Shown here piece after piece: positions 10,265 to 22,840 of a stretch of DNA of 64,000 bases. Within the stretch, counting starts at the first letter, position 1. Every line of letters starts with the position of its first letter. Made by a program: the position numbers and the translations under genes. The notes beneath the pieces are model-generated. The model did not search any database and was not told where the DNA came from. It was given only the letters and a program-made list of their open reading frames with translations. The stretch spans positions 57,347,416 to 57,411,415 of the forward strand of contig OX421966.1 in NCBI GenBank assembly GCA_949128115.1, written 5' to 3'. The stretch is from Anaspis maculata (taxonomy: Eukaryota; Arthropoda; Insecta; Coleoptera; Scraptiidae).

Positions 10265-10483
10265 ATGGAATACGACCTGGTCAATCTGACCAATATCTTG
10301 AAAGAAGCTATAGAGACAAGTGACTTATGTCACGTGTGCAAAGCAATGTGTTTTGAAATCCAACGTTTGCCATGCGATCACATGTTTTGTGGAATATGCG
10401 TCCTGTTCCTGTTGGCAATTACTTTTTTCAAAGTTGGACTGAAATGCTCTTACCGCCACAAGGTGAAGGTACAATCAACGTGA
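10265..10483 (+). CDS. RING-like small ORF, array unit 5 (72 aa)
   Basis: Almost identical to unit 2: CHVC, CDHMFCGIC, then KCSYRH with the last Cys replaced by Arg. The shared Arg in units 2 and 5 but not in 3 and 4 implies exchange or a two-unit amplification step. The frame ends at the common stop. Confidence 0.42.
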   Translation: MEYDLVNLTNILKEAIETSDLCHVCKAMCFEIQRLPCDHMFCGICVLFLLAITFFKVGLKCSYRHKVKVQST

Positions 10484-11512
10484 AGTCGTCACAGGCTAAG
10501 ACATGGAGGACTGCATAATACACCCATGCAACTGGCGCAGAAGAACTTTGAGTCGCTAAAGAAAGCGAACCAGAAACTCACAACAGTTCAAATATATCGA
10601 GTTGGAATCATCGGTGTGCATTACAACATGGAATACGACCTGGTCAATCTGACCAATATCTTGAAAAAAACTACAGAGAAGTCGAGCTTACAAAATCATG
10701 CATGGAACACTCCTTACATTATCAGTTGAATTGTTCACCAAACATCATGCAAGAGACGTTGGCAAACTTCATCTTGTTCAGCTCTCCTCACCAAAATGTC
10801 AGGTCCACGATCACGCAAGACAGTACTAGAGCACTAGTCATCTCAGATCAATTCATGGAAATGTCGATGCATTTTCTCGATGGCCAGTGCCTATTAACAT
10901 TGTTCTCTTGAGCTCTAGGCGCTGATCGCTGCCTTTATTCTTCTTTAAGATGTTGCAGGTCTTACGGTTATACGATCATCTATTGAAACGCTACCGCGAC
11001 GTGCTGGGTCGAGGATCATTGATGAAGAATTATTCAGAAAGCACGTGGTTTCAGCTTGATATATTTTATGTGAAACAACAGCAGAGTTGATACTGGAGCA
11101 GTACAATTTCCGACTATTGGATTTCACGAAAACATGAGTGCGACCGGCCACCAAGATCATGCGATTCGACACAATTGGATTTTTTATTTTTGGGATCATT
11201 TGAAGACCAAAGTTCACGCTGATGATCTACAAACAACCGGGCAGCGTGAAACATTTGGGTCGCGATCACCGGACGAGGTATTTGCTCTTACTTTGATTTT
11301 GAAGAAGTTGCTGAGAAGCTTTGCTTAAAAACTCCAGAAAATTGTAGCATAGGAGCAAAATACACCGTTCTATTCATATGGCCCATTATTCTTGTAGTAT
11401 CTGCAAAACGTAGACCTAAAAATGTAACGTGAGAGTTGTGTAGAATTTTTACAAGTCCGCTGTGGTATAATGTTTTGTAAGCACTTCATCCATTAATGTA
11501 ATCGTTCACATG

Positions 11513-11825
11513 TATAATTTCACTTAATTTATTGTAGAAAGTTAAAAATGTCTCTTCACTTGTATAATAGTTTTTATTTTGCTCTACGCGTTTCGAGACT
11601 CTTATTTATAGTCTCATTCTCAAGAGCAAGTAAATGGTGAATATATATAAAATGTAAAAAGTCATGACTGAGAATGAGACTATAAATAAGAGTCTCGAAA
11701 CGCGTAGAGCAAAATAAAAAATATTATACAAGTGAAGAGACATTTTTAACTTTCTACAATAATTTACAAAGACTTCACATAGTTATATTATGGAGAACTT
11801 CATCAGAAGATATAATTTCACTTAA
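11513..11825. mobile_element. 298-bp insertion with hairpin core in copy A
   Basis: Copy B has the empty site at 19,432-19,446. In copy A the 15 bases TATAATTTCACTTAA stand on both sides (11,513-11,527 and 11,811-11,825). The inserted piece contains an inverted repeat of about 90 bp per arm (11,531-11,622 and 11,669-11,760) around a short loop, starting ATTGTAGAAAGTT. Some 50 bases lie between the right arm and the direct repeat. A 15-bp flanking duplication is long for a cut-and-paste MITE, so the insertion mechanism is unclear. Confidence 0.7.
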
Positions 11826-13453
11826 GCTGACTTCCAAAAGTTTACATCAAAATTCCAAAAACAATAAGCTCAAGTGAAAATGTTTCTTCCTACGAGTAGC
11901 ACATGTTGTTCTAAATCGTCCGATAGGTACCCATTTCAAACTTAAATGAAAACTAGTGGAAATGGTATCACTAAATCGTGCAACGGAAAGTGACTATGTG
12001 GATCCACAAGATAAGGAGTTGATTAATTCAAGGGTAGGAGACGTATTCCATGTGCCAAACTCTCTTGCGAAGTAACAAATACAGAGGTGCACCTAAGACA
12101 CCAGAAAAAACATTTTGTAGAAGAATCAAGAACCTGGTCCAAAAGCTAGCTATTTACATTCCAAGTATAAGTCAAGTTTGGAAACGCACAATTTGGCACA
12201 AAAACAGTGCGGCCTTCCCAGACAAGCAATATTATTTCCATTTTTGGTATTATCACCAAACGGGAAGAGGACATGGACAGGCCTGAGCCGATGATCCATG
12301 AGGCAGATTATTATCAATACTTATGATGGAATTGATGAAATCTGAGATCGAAAAACGTTTTAATCTCAACTGATTATGCCTTCGATTACTGTCTCCAAAA
12401 GTTTCTCAAATTGAATGGAGCTAGACTTTTTCATCCAAAGTGGTAGGTGAAATTATGATTCAACTTTGGATGGACGACGTGACATAAAACTGGATCCAGC
12501 GCTTGTTGTCTGCGCTTTGTTCCTGATCAAGAGTACACCGGTTCATTCGCCACGTCATCCAACGACACTGGGTTGTAGATGTTATCCGGTCGTCTTGGAT
12601 TTCTGTTTTTGATTTGATTTTTGAGACAAAATACACCAAGGTCTCAATTATGTTGGAAGGCTCTTTATGGTTACCTGTTACAAAAACATCACAATACAAT
12701 ATTCAAATTGAAAAAGTTGACGCTTCTGAGCAGTACTGCTATGATATGTGCCGCTTGAGAGCGTCTACTTTTTCAATTCAAATATTACTATTCTGTGACA
12801 TAGTAAACAATCTTCCATAAATGTAGGGAGGACAGTGGTCTGTGCTTCGGCTGATGAAAGCCCCTGCCACTTGTTACTCCGTTACATTGCGGTGTGCCGA
12901 TCACAGATGGCGATGCACGGAAGTCTCACTTTTGAGTACTCTGCAAAGAGTGGTATATAGGAACCCGTACAGTGAAATCGCTGAACACTGCCCCGAATAC
13001 CCCGACACTGATGAAACTCAAATAAGGTCAAAACGTGTCTATTGGGCCTCGTTGGTGGTGCTCGGCGATCTGACGTGCGGGTTTCCTCATTCAAATTCCA
13101 ACACAATAACAGCAATAACAGCGGCACAACAAAAAAAAAAACAGGAACCAGAAGAGTTTACTCAAGTTTTGGAATGTATATTCAGTAGAGAGTTTCCACT
13201 GTTTTTATAACCCCAGAATCTTGAGGAACAGAACTCTTGATTATGTCTTAAAGTTCGATTGACATGGAGGTAGCACCTCTACCTACCGCGAAACTATAGC
13301 GAAACAGAAACAAGAAAATTAACAAACACGAACAGCAATGAGAAAAAACAAAAATTACCTAATCAAGCAAATAATTGATCTGAAACAATGACAAGCATGC
13401 TATTTACATTCCAAGCATAATGAGTCAAGAAAAAAAAAACAATTTGGATTGCA

Positions 13454-13714
13454 GTGTCATGTCAGATGCCCATTTTCAAGCACGATTCGATCCAGCCCAT
13501 CACACAATTGAAAAGAGAAGATTTTGATGAAATGAGTCGATCTGCTCGCAACAACTTGGATCAAAGATTAAATCAAGACAACAAGTATTCTTTCTTTGGG
13601 TCACATGGGGCGAATCTAACTGATCAGTTTAAAATTGACGAATATGCGGACTGGATCGAGAAACTAAACGTGATTCAGGAAAAAGAGTATAGGGAAATCC
13701 AGAAGATTAAATAA
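13454..13714 (+). other. possible coding remnant, copy A (86 codons)
   Basis: A charged frame ending IEKLNVIQEKEYREIQK. A related string around LNVIK is readable near 14,040 and, in copy B, near 21,410 (KLNVIKKEEQRNPEEKK), so a hydrophilic protein with an internal repeat may once have been encoded. I do not recognise it. Stops and frame breaks in copy B argue against a living gene. Confidence 0.25.
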
Positions 13715-15380
13715 GTGAGAAATAGGAATAAAGGAAAACCCAGTTTTCCTGAGCAAATTAGGGCACGGTGTACGTAGACGGCTTGTACACCTTGGTCAAA
13801 TTATGTGCATTGGTTTTCTCGTCTCTATCTCCATAATTATTATACCTTTGACTTTGCAATTTTGCATTTTGCCTGATGAAGCCCTAACTTAGGGCGAAAC
13901 ATTGCATTATACGAATATAATAAAAAAAAAAAGTTTAATTTCGTCCTGTTTCCTCAAGAAAAGGGCCACAGTATCCTGTTGGAAATAAGAAACCACGTGC
14001 TCGACCACGTGCGATTGAAACGTGCGGTGGATTTGATCGAGAAACTAAACGTGATCAAAGGAGAATAGCAGCGAAATTCAGAAGAAGAAAGTGAGAGGAG
14101 AAAACGAGGGAAAACTCAGTCTTCCTGACCCAACCAGAGCATATGGTAATGCCTCAACAACTAGACAATACCTTATTTTTCAAATCATCTCAATGCAATT
14201 AATTAGGCTGTGATGCAGTACCACATTCTTGAATAGCTATTTCAGTACGATTTTAGTACTTGTAGTGAATGTGATAATTATTATGTGTGTGGTGTGAATC
14301 ATTTTTTGCATCGAAAAATTAGTGAATTTTTCCAACAAAAAAAAAAAAGAAAAATATCTCAAAAAATAAGATATAAATATCAGTCGCATAGTCGGCAGGT
14401 TGTGAAAAAAATACCCTTCCCCAATATGAACGCCACTTTATCAATGAGACAAAATAAATATGATCAGGCTATAGGTGTGCATCAACTAGCTACGTGAACC
14501 AAATTTGTTATTCCCGAAAAGACCAATTGTTCTAATCACTTTACATCCTATAGGTTTTGTATATCGTCGTGGATATGGCTATAGGTCGTACGAGAGGTCG
14601 TAGGTATTTGAAGAAACAAAATTCTAGAGAGCCAAAGAACCGTCGCTCATACCTATCAGACGCTTTAATAGAGCCTCTGTTACTCATCGCCATCTTGTCA
14701 CATAAGTTTAGAGGTGCAAAATAACGATGGTAATAGAGATTTTCTTCAAGCGTCTGATAGGTATGAGCGAAGTTTTTGGCTCTCTCAAGAAAAATTTTTT
14801 TTGTGACATACGACCTTTTGCCATATCCACGACGATATGAGAAAAAATTGCTGAAAAAAAAATTGAGAAGAAGAATTTACAGTTTCCAAAGTTCGAATGT
14901 GGTTTTGGACTCAATTCCTCCATCTGAAAGCACTGTATGCATGTAAATCACTTTTCACTTTTGAATAAAATTAGGCATGAGAATGCAGCGGCATTGCACA
15001 ATACAGACTGTTTCTGAGACTTGATCGTGTCCCAATTGGGAACTTGATCCTAGAGCTTTCTGCCCAGCTCAAATCGACTTTTAAACTGAACTGTGCGAAG
15101 TGTTGAAGTGACTGAGGAGGAGGCAAGGACAAGGGTTGTATTTATAGGCCTCTCAGGTAAGTAGAACTCTATACCGACGGGGTGTTGGGCAACTTGAGGT
15201 GAGCCACTATTGTCACATTCAGACAAACACAAAAGAGAGAGCTGGATACATGTGAAAAGGAACTCTTTACAGGGTGATTCACAAATCATACGATAAGGCC
15301 TAATGGCAGATAGAGAACTTCAAGCGAGGCCCAGATTAAGAGAAACCGAATTTTTGGGTCCTTGGATTACAAGGCTCAAA

Positions 15381-18060
15381 TGGCCGCATTGTTGGTGTGA
15401 AATTCCTGTGAAGCAATGGGACGCCATTTTGATTCCCATATCATTTAAACTCGATTTCGTCACGAAACGAGATTGGGAACTCACCCTCACAACAGAAGAG
15501 CTCCTACAATAGATGAATTAATAAATATCCTGGAAAAGAGATGCACAACTCAAATGGCGATGCGTTTCGAATTTCAGGTAAACGGTAACAATGGGCACAG
15601 AACTAATGGGTTTTCTTAACAAGACCCTGGCCGAAATAGAAAGCCGTATCATAACAATACTCAGGCAACCTTGGCTACAATCACCAAAGCAGGTAGTTTC
15701 AGTAAATACTCCGAGTAAAAACCACCTTTGTATCAAGTGCCATGAACCACATAGAGTTTATCAATGCGAGGAGTTTATAAACATATCCGCACATGAAAGG
15801 GTCGCTTTGGCGCGAAAATTGAATGCTTGTCATAATTGTTCACGGCCAGGTCACAATTCTCAAAATTGTTTATTAAAGAATCGTTGCCCATCCCGTGGCA
15901 GCTAACACAATGAACTTCTGCATATAGGGAAGACTCCTGACGCAACCCCATTCTTCTGGGATTCTGCTTCCGAGATAAACATATTGTCAGAAAAAATGTG
16001 TAATATTTTAGAACTGAACGTACGCAAAACTAACGTCACGGTGAATGTTGTAAATCACACCAAAAGCCAATCTGAAAAGGTTGCAAAAGTGCAAATTCCA
16101 TCAAGGGTAGAAGAATATAGCCTGTGGGCTAACTGCGTTGTTATGCCCAAAATAGCGGAAAATATTCCGAGTACATCCTTTCCCAAACAAGAGCTCGGAA
16201 TTCCCTTGAGTATCGTGCTAGCAGACCTTGGCTACAATGTGTCCGGTCCAATTGATCTTTCAACAGGAGCTGCGCATTTTATACTCTTCGAAAGAACAGA
16301 AGAATACAGATTCCAAAAATCGAATAACACGCGTCTGGAAATCGGGAACACATTTCGGTTACGTGCTTGGAAGAACTGGAAAAATCAACAAAAGCTGCAA
16401 AAACAGCAGGATCAGTTGTCTCTCAAGGGTTGACGATCCATCACAAGATTCCATCTAGCGATTCTGAAGACAGGAAGAGGTAATTGAGCCCAAACACAAA
16501 GGGTGGTCACAATCTGAGATTCAATGTGAAGATCAATTCAAAAACACATCCACGAAAAATCCCGTAACAGGCAAATTTTGTGTACAATTGTCTTTGAAAA
16601 ACAATACAGGTAGTTAATTTAGGAAAGTCATACGATAATGCGCTCAAACGCTTCAAAAGTCTTGAGCTCAAGTTTGACGAGAATGATTGCCTCAAGGCAA
16701 GGCGAAAGTGATTCAGGAATACTTGACGCAAGGGTTCATTGAACCTGTTCCGAAACAAAATATCGACAATCCGAACGCCCATTATTTGGCTCATGATGCT
16801 GTAATAAAAAATTCAGGCTCAACTATTCGCGTGCGCGTTTGCTTTGACGGCAGCGCCAAAACCATGAACGGGTCAAGTTTGAATGACAATTCGATAAAAG
16901 GGCCTTTGATTCAAGACGATTTGTTTTCGCTACTTGTGCGTTTCCGTACATTTCGATATGCACTGACATCAGACATATTCAAAATGAATTTACAAGTTGA
17001 AGTGTGTTCCGAACAAAGGGACCTTCAACGATTTTTTTTTGGCGGTCCAATCAAAATGAACCAATGAGCATTTATCGATTCAAACGAGTCAGTTTCGTAT
17101 TGACATCCTCGAGTTTCCTTGCAATCCGTTGTTCAAATCAGATAGCGGATGAGATTAAAAGTTCACAGCCCGCAGTAGCAACAGCCATACGAAAAGATTT
17201 TTATGTGGACGATTTACTTTTTGGTGGTGACAATCTCAGGGATGTCGAAGAGCTCAAAAAAATAATTAACTAAAACTCTGGCGAACAGAGGATTTCCGCT
17301 GAGAAAGTGGTCGTCGAATACGCCGCAACTATTACCTGGGAATACCCAAAAACAAATCACCCGTCATGAATATAGAAGAAGCGGGAATCACTAGTACCCT
17401 TGGTTTACAATGAAACTATAAAACTGAATGAGTTCTCATTCAGAGCCGACACCGTAATTCCAGAAAGAATCGGAACATTGTCAAAACGATCCATTCTCGC
17501 TACATCATCCAAATGTGATGACCCTCTTGGTCTATTGAGCCCATTTAAAATAAGGCTAAAATTATTGGATATCAGGTTCGCCAAGCAGTTGGCAAGTGGA
17601 TGTGGCAAAGCGGACTCAAGAAACTCAAAATTCGACAGAAATTGAGCAATGGGGTGTGGTACATACACATCAAAACGCGGCCGATTTGGTGTCGCGAGTT
17701 CAATTGTAACAATTACAAAAATATCCAATGTGGTTCCATGGCTCCGAGTTTTTGTCACGATCACATTAGGAGTGGCCGAAACATAATGAAAAAGTGAATG
17801 CCATCGATAATGTGCCAGAGAAAAGAAATGTGAAAGTTTTGATTACAAATGTTGAACCGGAGTTGCCGGTGTTCCTAAAATCCTCTGAAATCTCACGTTT
17901 GACGCGCGTAGTGGCCTACTGTCTGCGTTTCGCACACTATTCGGAAAATGCAGCCAACAGAATCATTTCAGCTCTCACAGCTCTCTGAGAAAGAGAAAGC
18001 CCACGAAGTTGTAATTAGGGAAATACCAGAAACGCGACTTTTCCGGGAAAATTAAAGCTC
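15381..18060 (+). pseudogene. second decayed BEL/Pao retrotransposon
   Basis: Pieces in order: a gag stretch (WDAILIPISFKLD, about 15,418-15,510); a gag zinc region (LCIKCHEPHRVYQC...CHNCSRPGHNSQNC, 15,725-15,870); a protease-end segment (ADLGYNVSGPIDL, 16,220-16,265); RT (NAHYLAHDAVIKNSGST, VCFDGSAKT, QDDLFSLLVRFRTFRYALTSDI, 16,680-17,000); and the RT catalytic box YVDD, intact, at 17,202-17,213. A pre-integrase stretch with ADLVSRG in a shifted frame lies near 17,680, then SRLTRVVAYCLRFAHYSE (17,890-17,945). Many stops and frame shifts separate the pieces, and the integrase core is missing. It sits exactly between the two copies of the segmental duplication. It is diverged in sequence from the BEL/Pao remnant at 4.8-6.6 kb. 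Confidence 0.88.
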
Positions 18061-18079
18061 TGAGCCTAAATACGCCAAC

Positions 18080-18640
18080 CGACGCTCACAGCAATAATGC
18101 AACTGGCGCAAAAAAGCTTTGAGCCGATCAAAAATAGCGAACCAGAATCTCACAACAGTTCAAATATTGAGTTGAACTCATCGGTGTACATTACAACATG
18201 GAATACGACCTGGTCAATCTCATCAATATTTTGAAAGAAGCTATGGAGACAAGTGACTTCTGTCACGTATGCGAAGAAATGTGTTTTGAAATCCAACGTT
18301 TGCCAAGCGATCACATGTTCCTGTTCCTGCTTGCAATTACTTTATTCGAAGTTGGACTGAAATGCCCTTACGGCCACAAGGTGGAGGTATAATTTACGTG
18401 AAGTCGTCACTGACAACGACATAGAGGACTGCATAAGATACTCAATTCAACTTGGGGAAAAAAACATTGAGTCGCTGAAGAAAACGAACCAGGAACTCAC
18501 AACAGTTCAAAATATTTAGTTGAAATCATCGATGTGCATTTCAACATTGAATACGATCTGGGTCAATCTGACCAATATCTTGAAAGAATCTACAGAGGTG
18601 TCGAGTTTACAAAATTATGCATGGAACACTCCTTACATTA
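18080..18640 (+). repeat. two RING units heading duplication copy B
   Basis: Two units follow the BEL remnant. The first resembles array unit 1 (8838): both read ATATTGAG before the leader where the other units have ATATAGAG, and both carry the same 15-nt deletion. The second, from about 18,546, has the broken end of the last unit of the first array and runs into copy B. So the first and last units are shared by both arrays and the middle four exist only in the first. Confidence 0.8.
18198..18392 (+). pseudogene. RING unit with zinc-ligand deletion (64 aa)
   Basis: An open frame from ATG with CHVCEEMC, then PSDHMF in place of PCDHMF (Cys to Ser). The five residues with the next two Cys are deleted, and the end reads KCPYGH (last Cys to Gly). 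Four of the eight ligand positions are gone, so this is not a functional RING finger although the frame is open. Confidence 0.6.
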
Positions 18641-21600
18641 TCGGTTGAATTGTTCACCAAACATCATGCAAGAGACTTTGGAAAACTTCATCTTGTTCAG
18701 CTCTCCTTACCAAAATTTCAGGTCCACGATCACGCAAGACAGTACTGGAGCACTTGTCATCCTAGATCAATTCATGGAAATGTCGGTGCATTTTCTCGAT
18801 GGCCAGTGCCTATTAACATTGTTCACTTGAGCTCTAAGCGCTGATCGCTGCTTTTATTCTTCTTTAAGATGTTGCAGGTCTTACGGTTATACGATCATCT
18901 ATTGAAACGCTACCGCGACGTGCTGGGTCGAGGATCATTGATGAAGAATTATTCAGAAAGCACGTGGTTTCAGCTTGATATATTTTACGTGAAACAACAG
19001 CAGAGTTGATACTGGAGCAGTACAATTTTCGACTATTGGATTTCACGAAAACATGAGTGCGACCGGCCACCAAGATCATGCGATTGGACACAATTGTATT
19101 TTTTATTTTTGGGATCATTCGAAGACCAAAGTTCACGCTGATGATCTACAAACAACCGGGCAGCGTGAAACATTTGGGTCGCGATCACCGGACGAGGTAT
19201 TTGCTCTTACTTCGATTTTAAAGAAGTTGCTTAGAAGCTTTGCTTGGAAACTCCAGAAAATCGTAGCATAGGAGCAAAATACACCGTTCTATTCATATGG
19301 CCCATTATTCTTGTCGTATCTGCAGAATGTGGACCTAAAAATGTAACGTGAGAGTTGTGTAGAATTTTGAAAAGTCTGCTGTGGAATGATGTTTTGTAAG
19401 CACTTCATTCATTGATGTAATCGTTTACATGTATAATTTCACTTGAGCTGACTTCCAAAAGTTCACATCAAAATTCCAAAAACAATAAGCTCAAGTGAGA
19501 ATGTTTTTTTCCTACGAGTAGGACATATTGTTCTTAATCGTCCGATAGATACCCATTTCAAACTTAAATGAAAACTAGTGGAAATGGTATCCCTAAATCG
19601 TGCAACGGAAAGTGACTATGTGGATCCACAAGATAAGGAGTTGACTAATTTAAGGGTGGGAGACGTATTCCATGTGCCAAACTCTCTTGCGAAGTAACAA
19701 ATACAGAGGTGCACCTAAGACACCCGAAAAAACATTTTGCAGAAGAATCAAGAACGTGGTCCAAAAGTTAGCTATTCACATTCCAAGTACGAGTCAAGTT
19801 TGGAAAGGCACAATTTGGCACAAAAACAGTGCGGCCTTCCCAGACAAGCAATATTATTCCCATTTTTGGTATTATCACCAAACGGGAAGAGGACATGGAC
19901 AGGCCTGAGCCGATGATCCATGAGGCAGATTATTATCAATACTTATGATGGAATTGATGAAATCTGAGATCGAAAAACGTTTCAATCTCAACTGATTATG
20001 CCTTCGATTACTGTCTCCAAAAGTTTGTCAAATTGAATGGAACTAGACTTTTTCATCCAAAGTGGTAGGTGAAATTATGATTTAACTTTGGATGGACGAC
20101 GTGACATAAAACTGGATCCAGCGCTTGTTGTCTGCGCTTTGTTCCTGATCAGGAATACACCGGTTCATTCGCCACGTCATCCAACGACACTGGGTTGTAG
20201 ATGTTATCCGGTCGTCTTGGATTTCTGTTTTTGATTTGATTTTTGAGACAAAATACACCAAGGTCTTGATGTTGTTGGAAGGATCTTTATGGTAACCTGT
20301 TACAGAAACATCACAATACAATATTTAAATTGAAAAAGTTGACGCATTTGAGCAGCACTGCTATGATATGTGCTGCTTGAGAGCGTTAACTTTCTCATTT
20401 ACAATATTATTATTCTGTGACTCAGTGAACACTCTTCCATCAATGTAAGGAGGACAGTGGTCGGTGCATCGGCTGATGAAAGCCTCAGCCACTTGTAAGT
20501 TCGTTACATTGTGGTGTGCCGATCATAGATGGCGCTGCACGGAAGTCTCACTTGTAAGTACTTTGCAGAGAGTGGTATATAGGAACCCGTTCACTGAAAT
20601 GAAATCGCTGAGTACTGCCTCAGATACCCCGACACTGATGAAACTCAGATAAGGTTGAAATACGTGTCTGTCGGGCTTCGTTGGTGGTGCTCGGCGATTT
20701 GACGGTCGGGTTCCCTTATTCAAAATATAACACAATAAGAGCAATAATAGAGACACAATAAAAAAAAACACAACAGAAACCAGAAGAATCAACTCAAGTC
20801 TTCAAATGTATAATCGGTTAAGAGTTTTCACTCTCAATTATATCTAAAAGTTCGATTAACATGAAGGTAGCATCTACCTACCGCGAAACAATAGCGAAAC
20901 AAAAACAAGAGAATCAACAAACACGAATATCAGAAGAACAAACAAAAATTACATTAATAAAGCAAATAATAGATTTGAAACAATGACGATCATGCTATTT
21001 ACATTCCATGTATACGAATCTTGAAAAAAAGAACAATTTGGACTGCTTTGTCATGTTTGATGCCAATTTTCAAGCACGATTCGATCCAGCCCATGAACGC
21101 AATTGAAAAGAGAAGATTTTTATAAAATGAGTCGATTTGCTCGCAACAACTTGGTTCAAGGTATAAATCAAGACAACAAGTATTAGTCTCCAGATTACAC
21201 GGCGTATGCAAATCAGTTCAGAATTGACCAATATTACATTAATCAATCAAATGATACATCAAGACGACAACAAGTTTTTTTTTGATCACGCGGGGCAAAT
21301 CCAGATAAGTTATCAGTTTGAAATTGGCGAATATTACATTGATCAACTGTTGGAAAAGACAGACCACGTGCTTGACCACGTGCGATTGGAAGGTGCGGTG
21401 GATTCAATGTAGAAACTAAACGTGATCAAAAAAGAAGAGCAGCGAAATCCAGAAGAAAAAAAAGTGAGAGAAGAAAACGAAAGAAAACGCAGTCTTTGTG
21501 AGCCAACCAGAGCATATGGTAATGCCTCAACAACTGGAAAATACCTTATTCTTCAAATTATCTCAATACATTTGCTGTGATGTGGGTAGTACCACATATT

Positions 21601-22840
21601 TGAATAGCTATTTCGGTATGTTTTTAGTACTTGTAATGAATGTGAAAATTATTATATGTGTAATGTGAATCATTTTTGCATGGACCAATGGGTGAGTTTT
21701 CCCTGAAAAGAAAATGAAGAATATTACAGAAAATATTATAGATAAGGTGGATTTTTCCAAAAGAAAAGACCAATAAAAAATAATATGAGCTAAATTAGGT
21801 TGCTTATTTGAAAAAAAAAAAAACGAAGATATATCATAATCATCAATTGCATAGTCGGCAGGTAGTGAAAAAAAAGACCCTCCCCCCAATATGTACGCCA
21901 CTGTATGAATGTGACAAAAGTCAATATGATCTGGCTACAGGTGTGCATCAACTAGCTATGTGAACCAATTTTGTTCATAGACTCTATTCCCGAAAAGACC
22001 AATTGTTCAAATTACTTTACATCCGATACGTTTGGTATATCATCGTGGATATGGTAATAAGTCGTAGGTATTTGGAAAAAAAATTTAGAGAGCCAAAGAA
22101 CCTCATACCTATCAGACGCTTCATTAGAGCCTCCGTTACTCATCGTCATCTTGTCACATGAGTTTGGAGGTGCAAAATAACGATGGCAATAGAGATTTTC
22201 TCCAAGCGTCTGATAGGGATGAGCGAGGTTTTTGGCCCTCTCAAAAAAAATGTTTTGTGACATACGACCTATTGCTATATCCACGACGATATGAGAAAAA
22301 ATTGCTGAAAAAAAAAATGAGAAGAAAAACTTACAGCTTCCGAAGTTTGGATGTGGTTTTGGACTAAATTCCTCCATCTGAAGGCACTGAGTGCATGTAA
22401 ATCACTTTTCACTTTTGAATAAAATTAAGGATGAGAATGCAGAGGCACTGCACAATACAGACTGTTCTGAGACTTGATCGTGTCCCAATTGGGAACTTGA
22501 TCCTAGAGCTTTCTGCCCAACTCTAATCGACTTTTAAACTGCACTGTGCGAAGTGTTGAACTGACTAAGGAGGAGGCAAGAACAAGGGTGTTGTATTTAT
22601 AGGCCTCTCAGGTAAGTGAAACTCCATACCGACGGGGTGTTGGGCAACTTGAGGTGAGCCACTATTGTCATATTCAGACAGACACAAAAGAGAAAGCTGA
22701 TGGGTATATGTGAAAAGGGACTCCTAACAGGGTGATTCACAAATCATACGATGAGGCTTAATGGCATGCAGATAGAAAACTGCAAGTGGGGCCCAGATCA
22801 AGAGAAACCAAATTTTTGGGTCCTTGGATTACAGGGGCTC
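18520..22840. repeat. segmental duplication, copy B
   Basis: Direct repeat of 10,600-15,380. It lacks the 298-bp insertion of copy A and differs by further indels between 20.8 and 21.6 kb. Similarity ends at about 22,840, at the same sequence (GGCTCAAAT) where copy A passes into BEL/Pao. No recognised gene is present. The 21,206-21,412 frame is the counterpart of the 13,454 remnant but is diverged and rearranged. Confidence 0.85.

Larger units (their letters stand above)
8731..10730 (+). repeat. tandem array of ~360-bp RING-coding units (six units)
   Basis: Unit starts, taken at the ATG of the conserved MEYDLVNL segment, are 8838, 9185, 9546, 9904, 10265 and about 10628, giving spacings of 347, 361, 358, 361 and 363 bp. 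Each complete unit holds a leader segment, a RING-like Cys/His block, a stop at a fixed place, and a downstream stretch with the LAQKNFESLKKAN theme that could once have been coiled coil. The last unit is broken after TTEKSS and passes into the segmental-duplication block. Units 2 (9185) and 5 (10265) are nearly identical, pointing to recent unequal exchange. Confidence 0.85.
10600..15380. repeat. segmental duplication, copy A
   Basis: This block matches 18,520-22,840 in direct orientation. Anchors: 10,945 pairs with 18,864 (offset 7,919); 12,050, 12,460 and 12,842 pair with 19,672, 20,082 and 20,464 (offset 7,622); 15,022 pairs with about 22,474. The offset step of about 298 is the insertion at 11,513-11,825. 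It starts inside the last RING unit and ends at about 15,380, where BEL/Pao sequence begins. Inside I find no recognised gene. Equal-length frames in both copies (78 residues at 12,050 and 19,672; 90 residues on the minus strand at 10,945 and 18,864) may simply reflect high identity. Confidence 0.85.

Noticed and set aside
8731..10730. Regularly spaced repeats resembling a CRISPR array
   Set aside because: Units are about 360 bp, coding-like and eukaryotic in context; no short repeat-spacer pattern.
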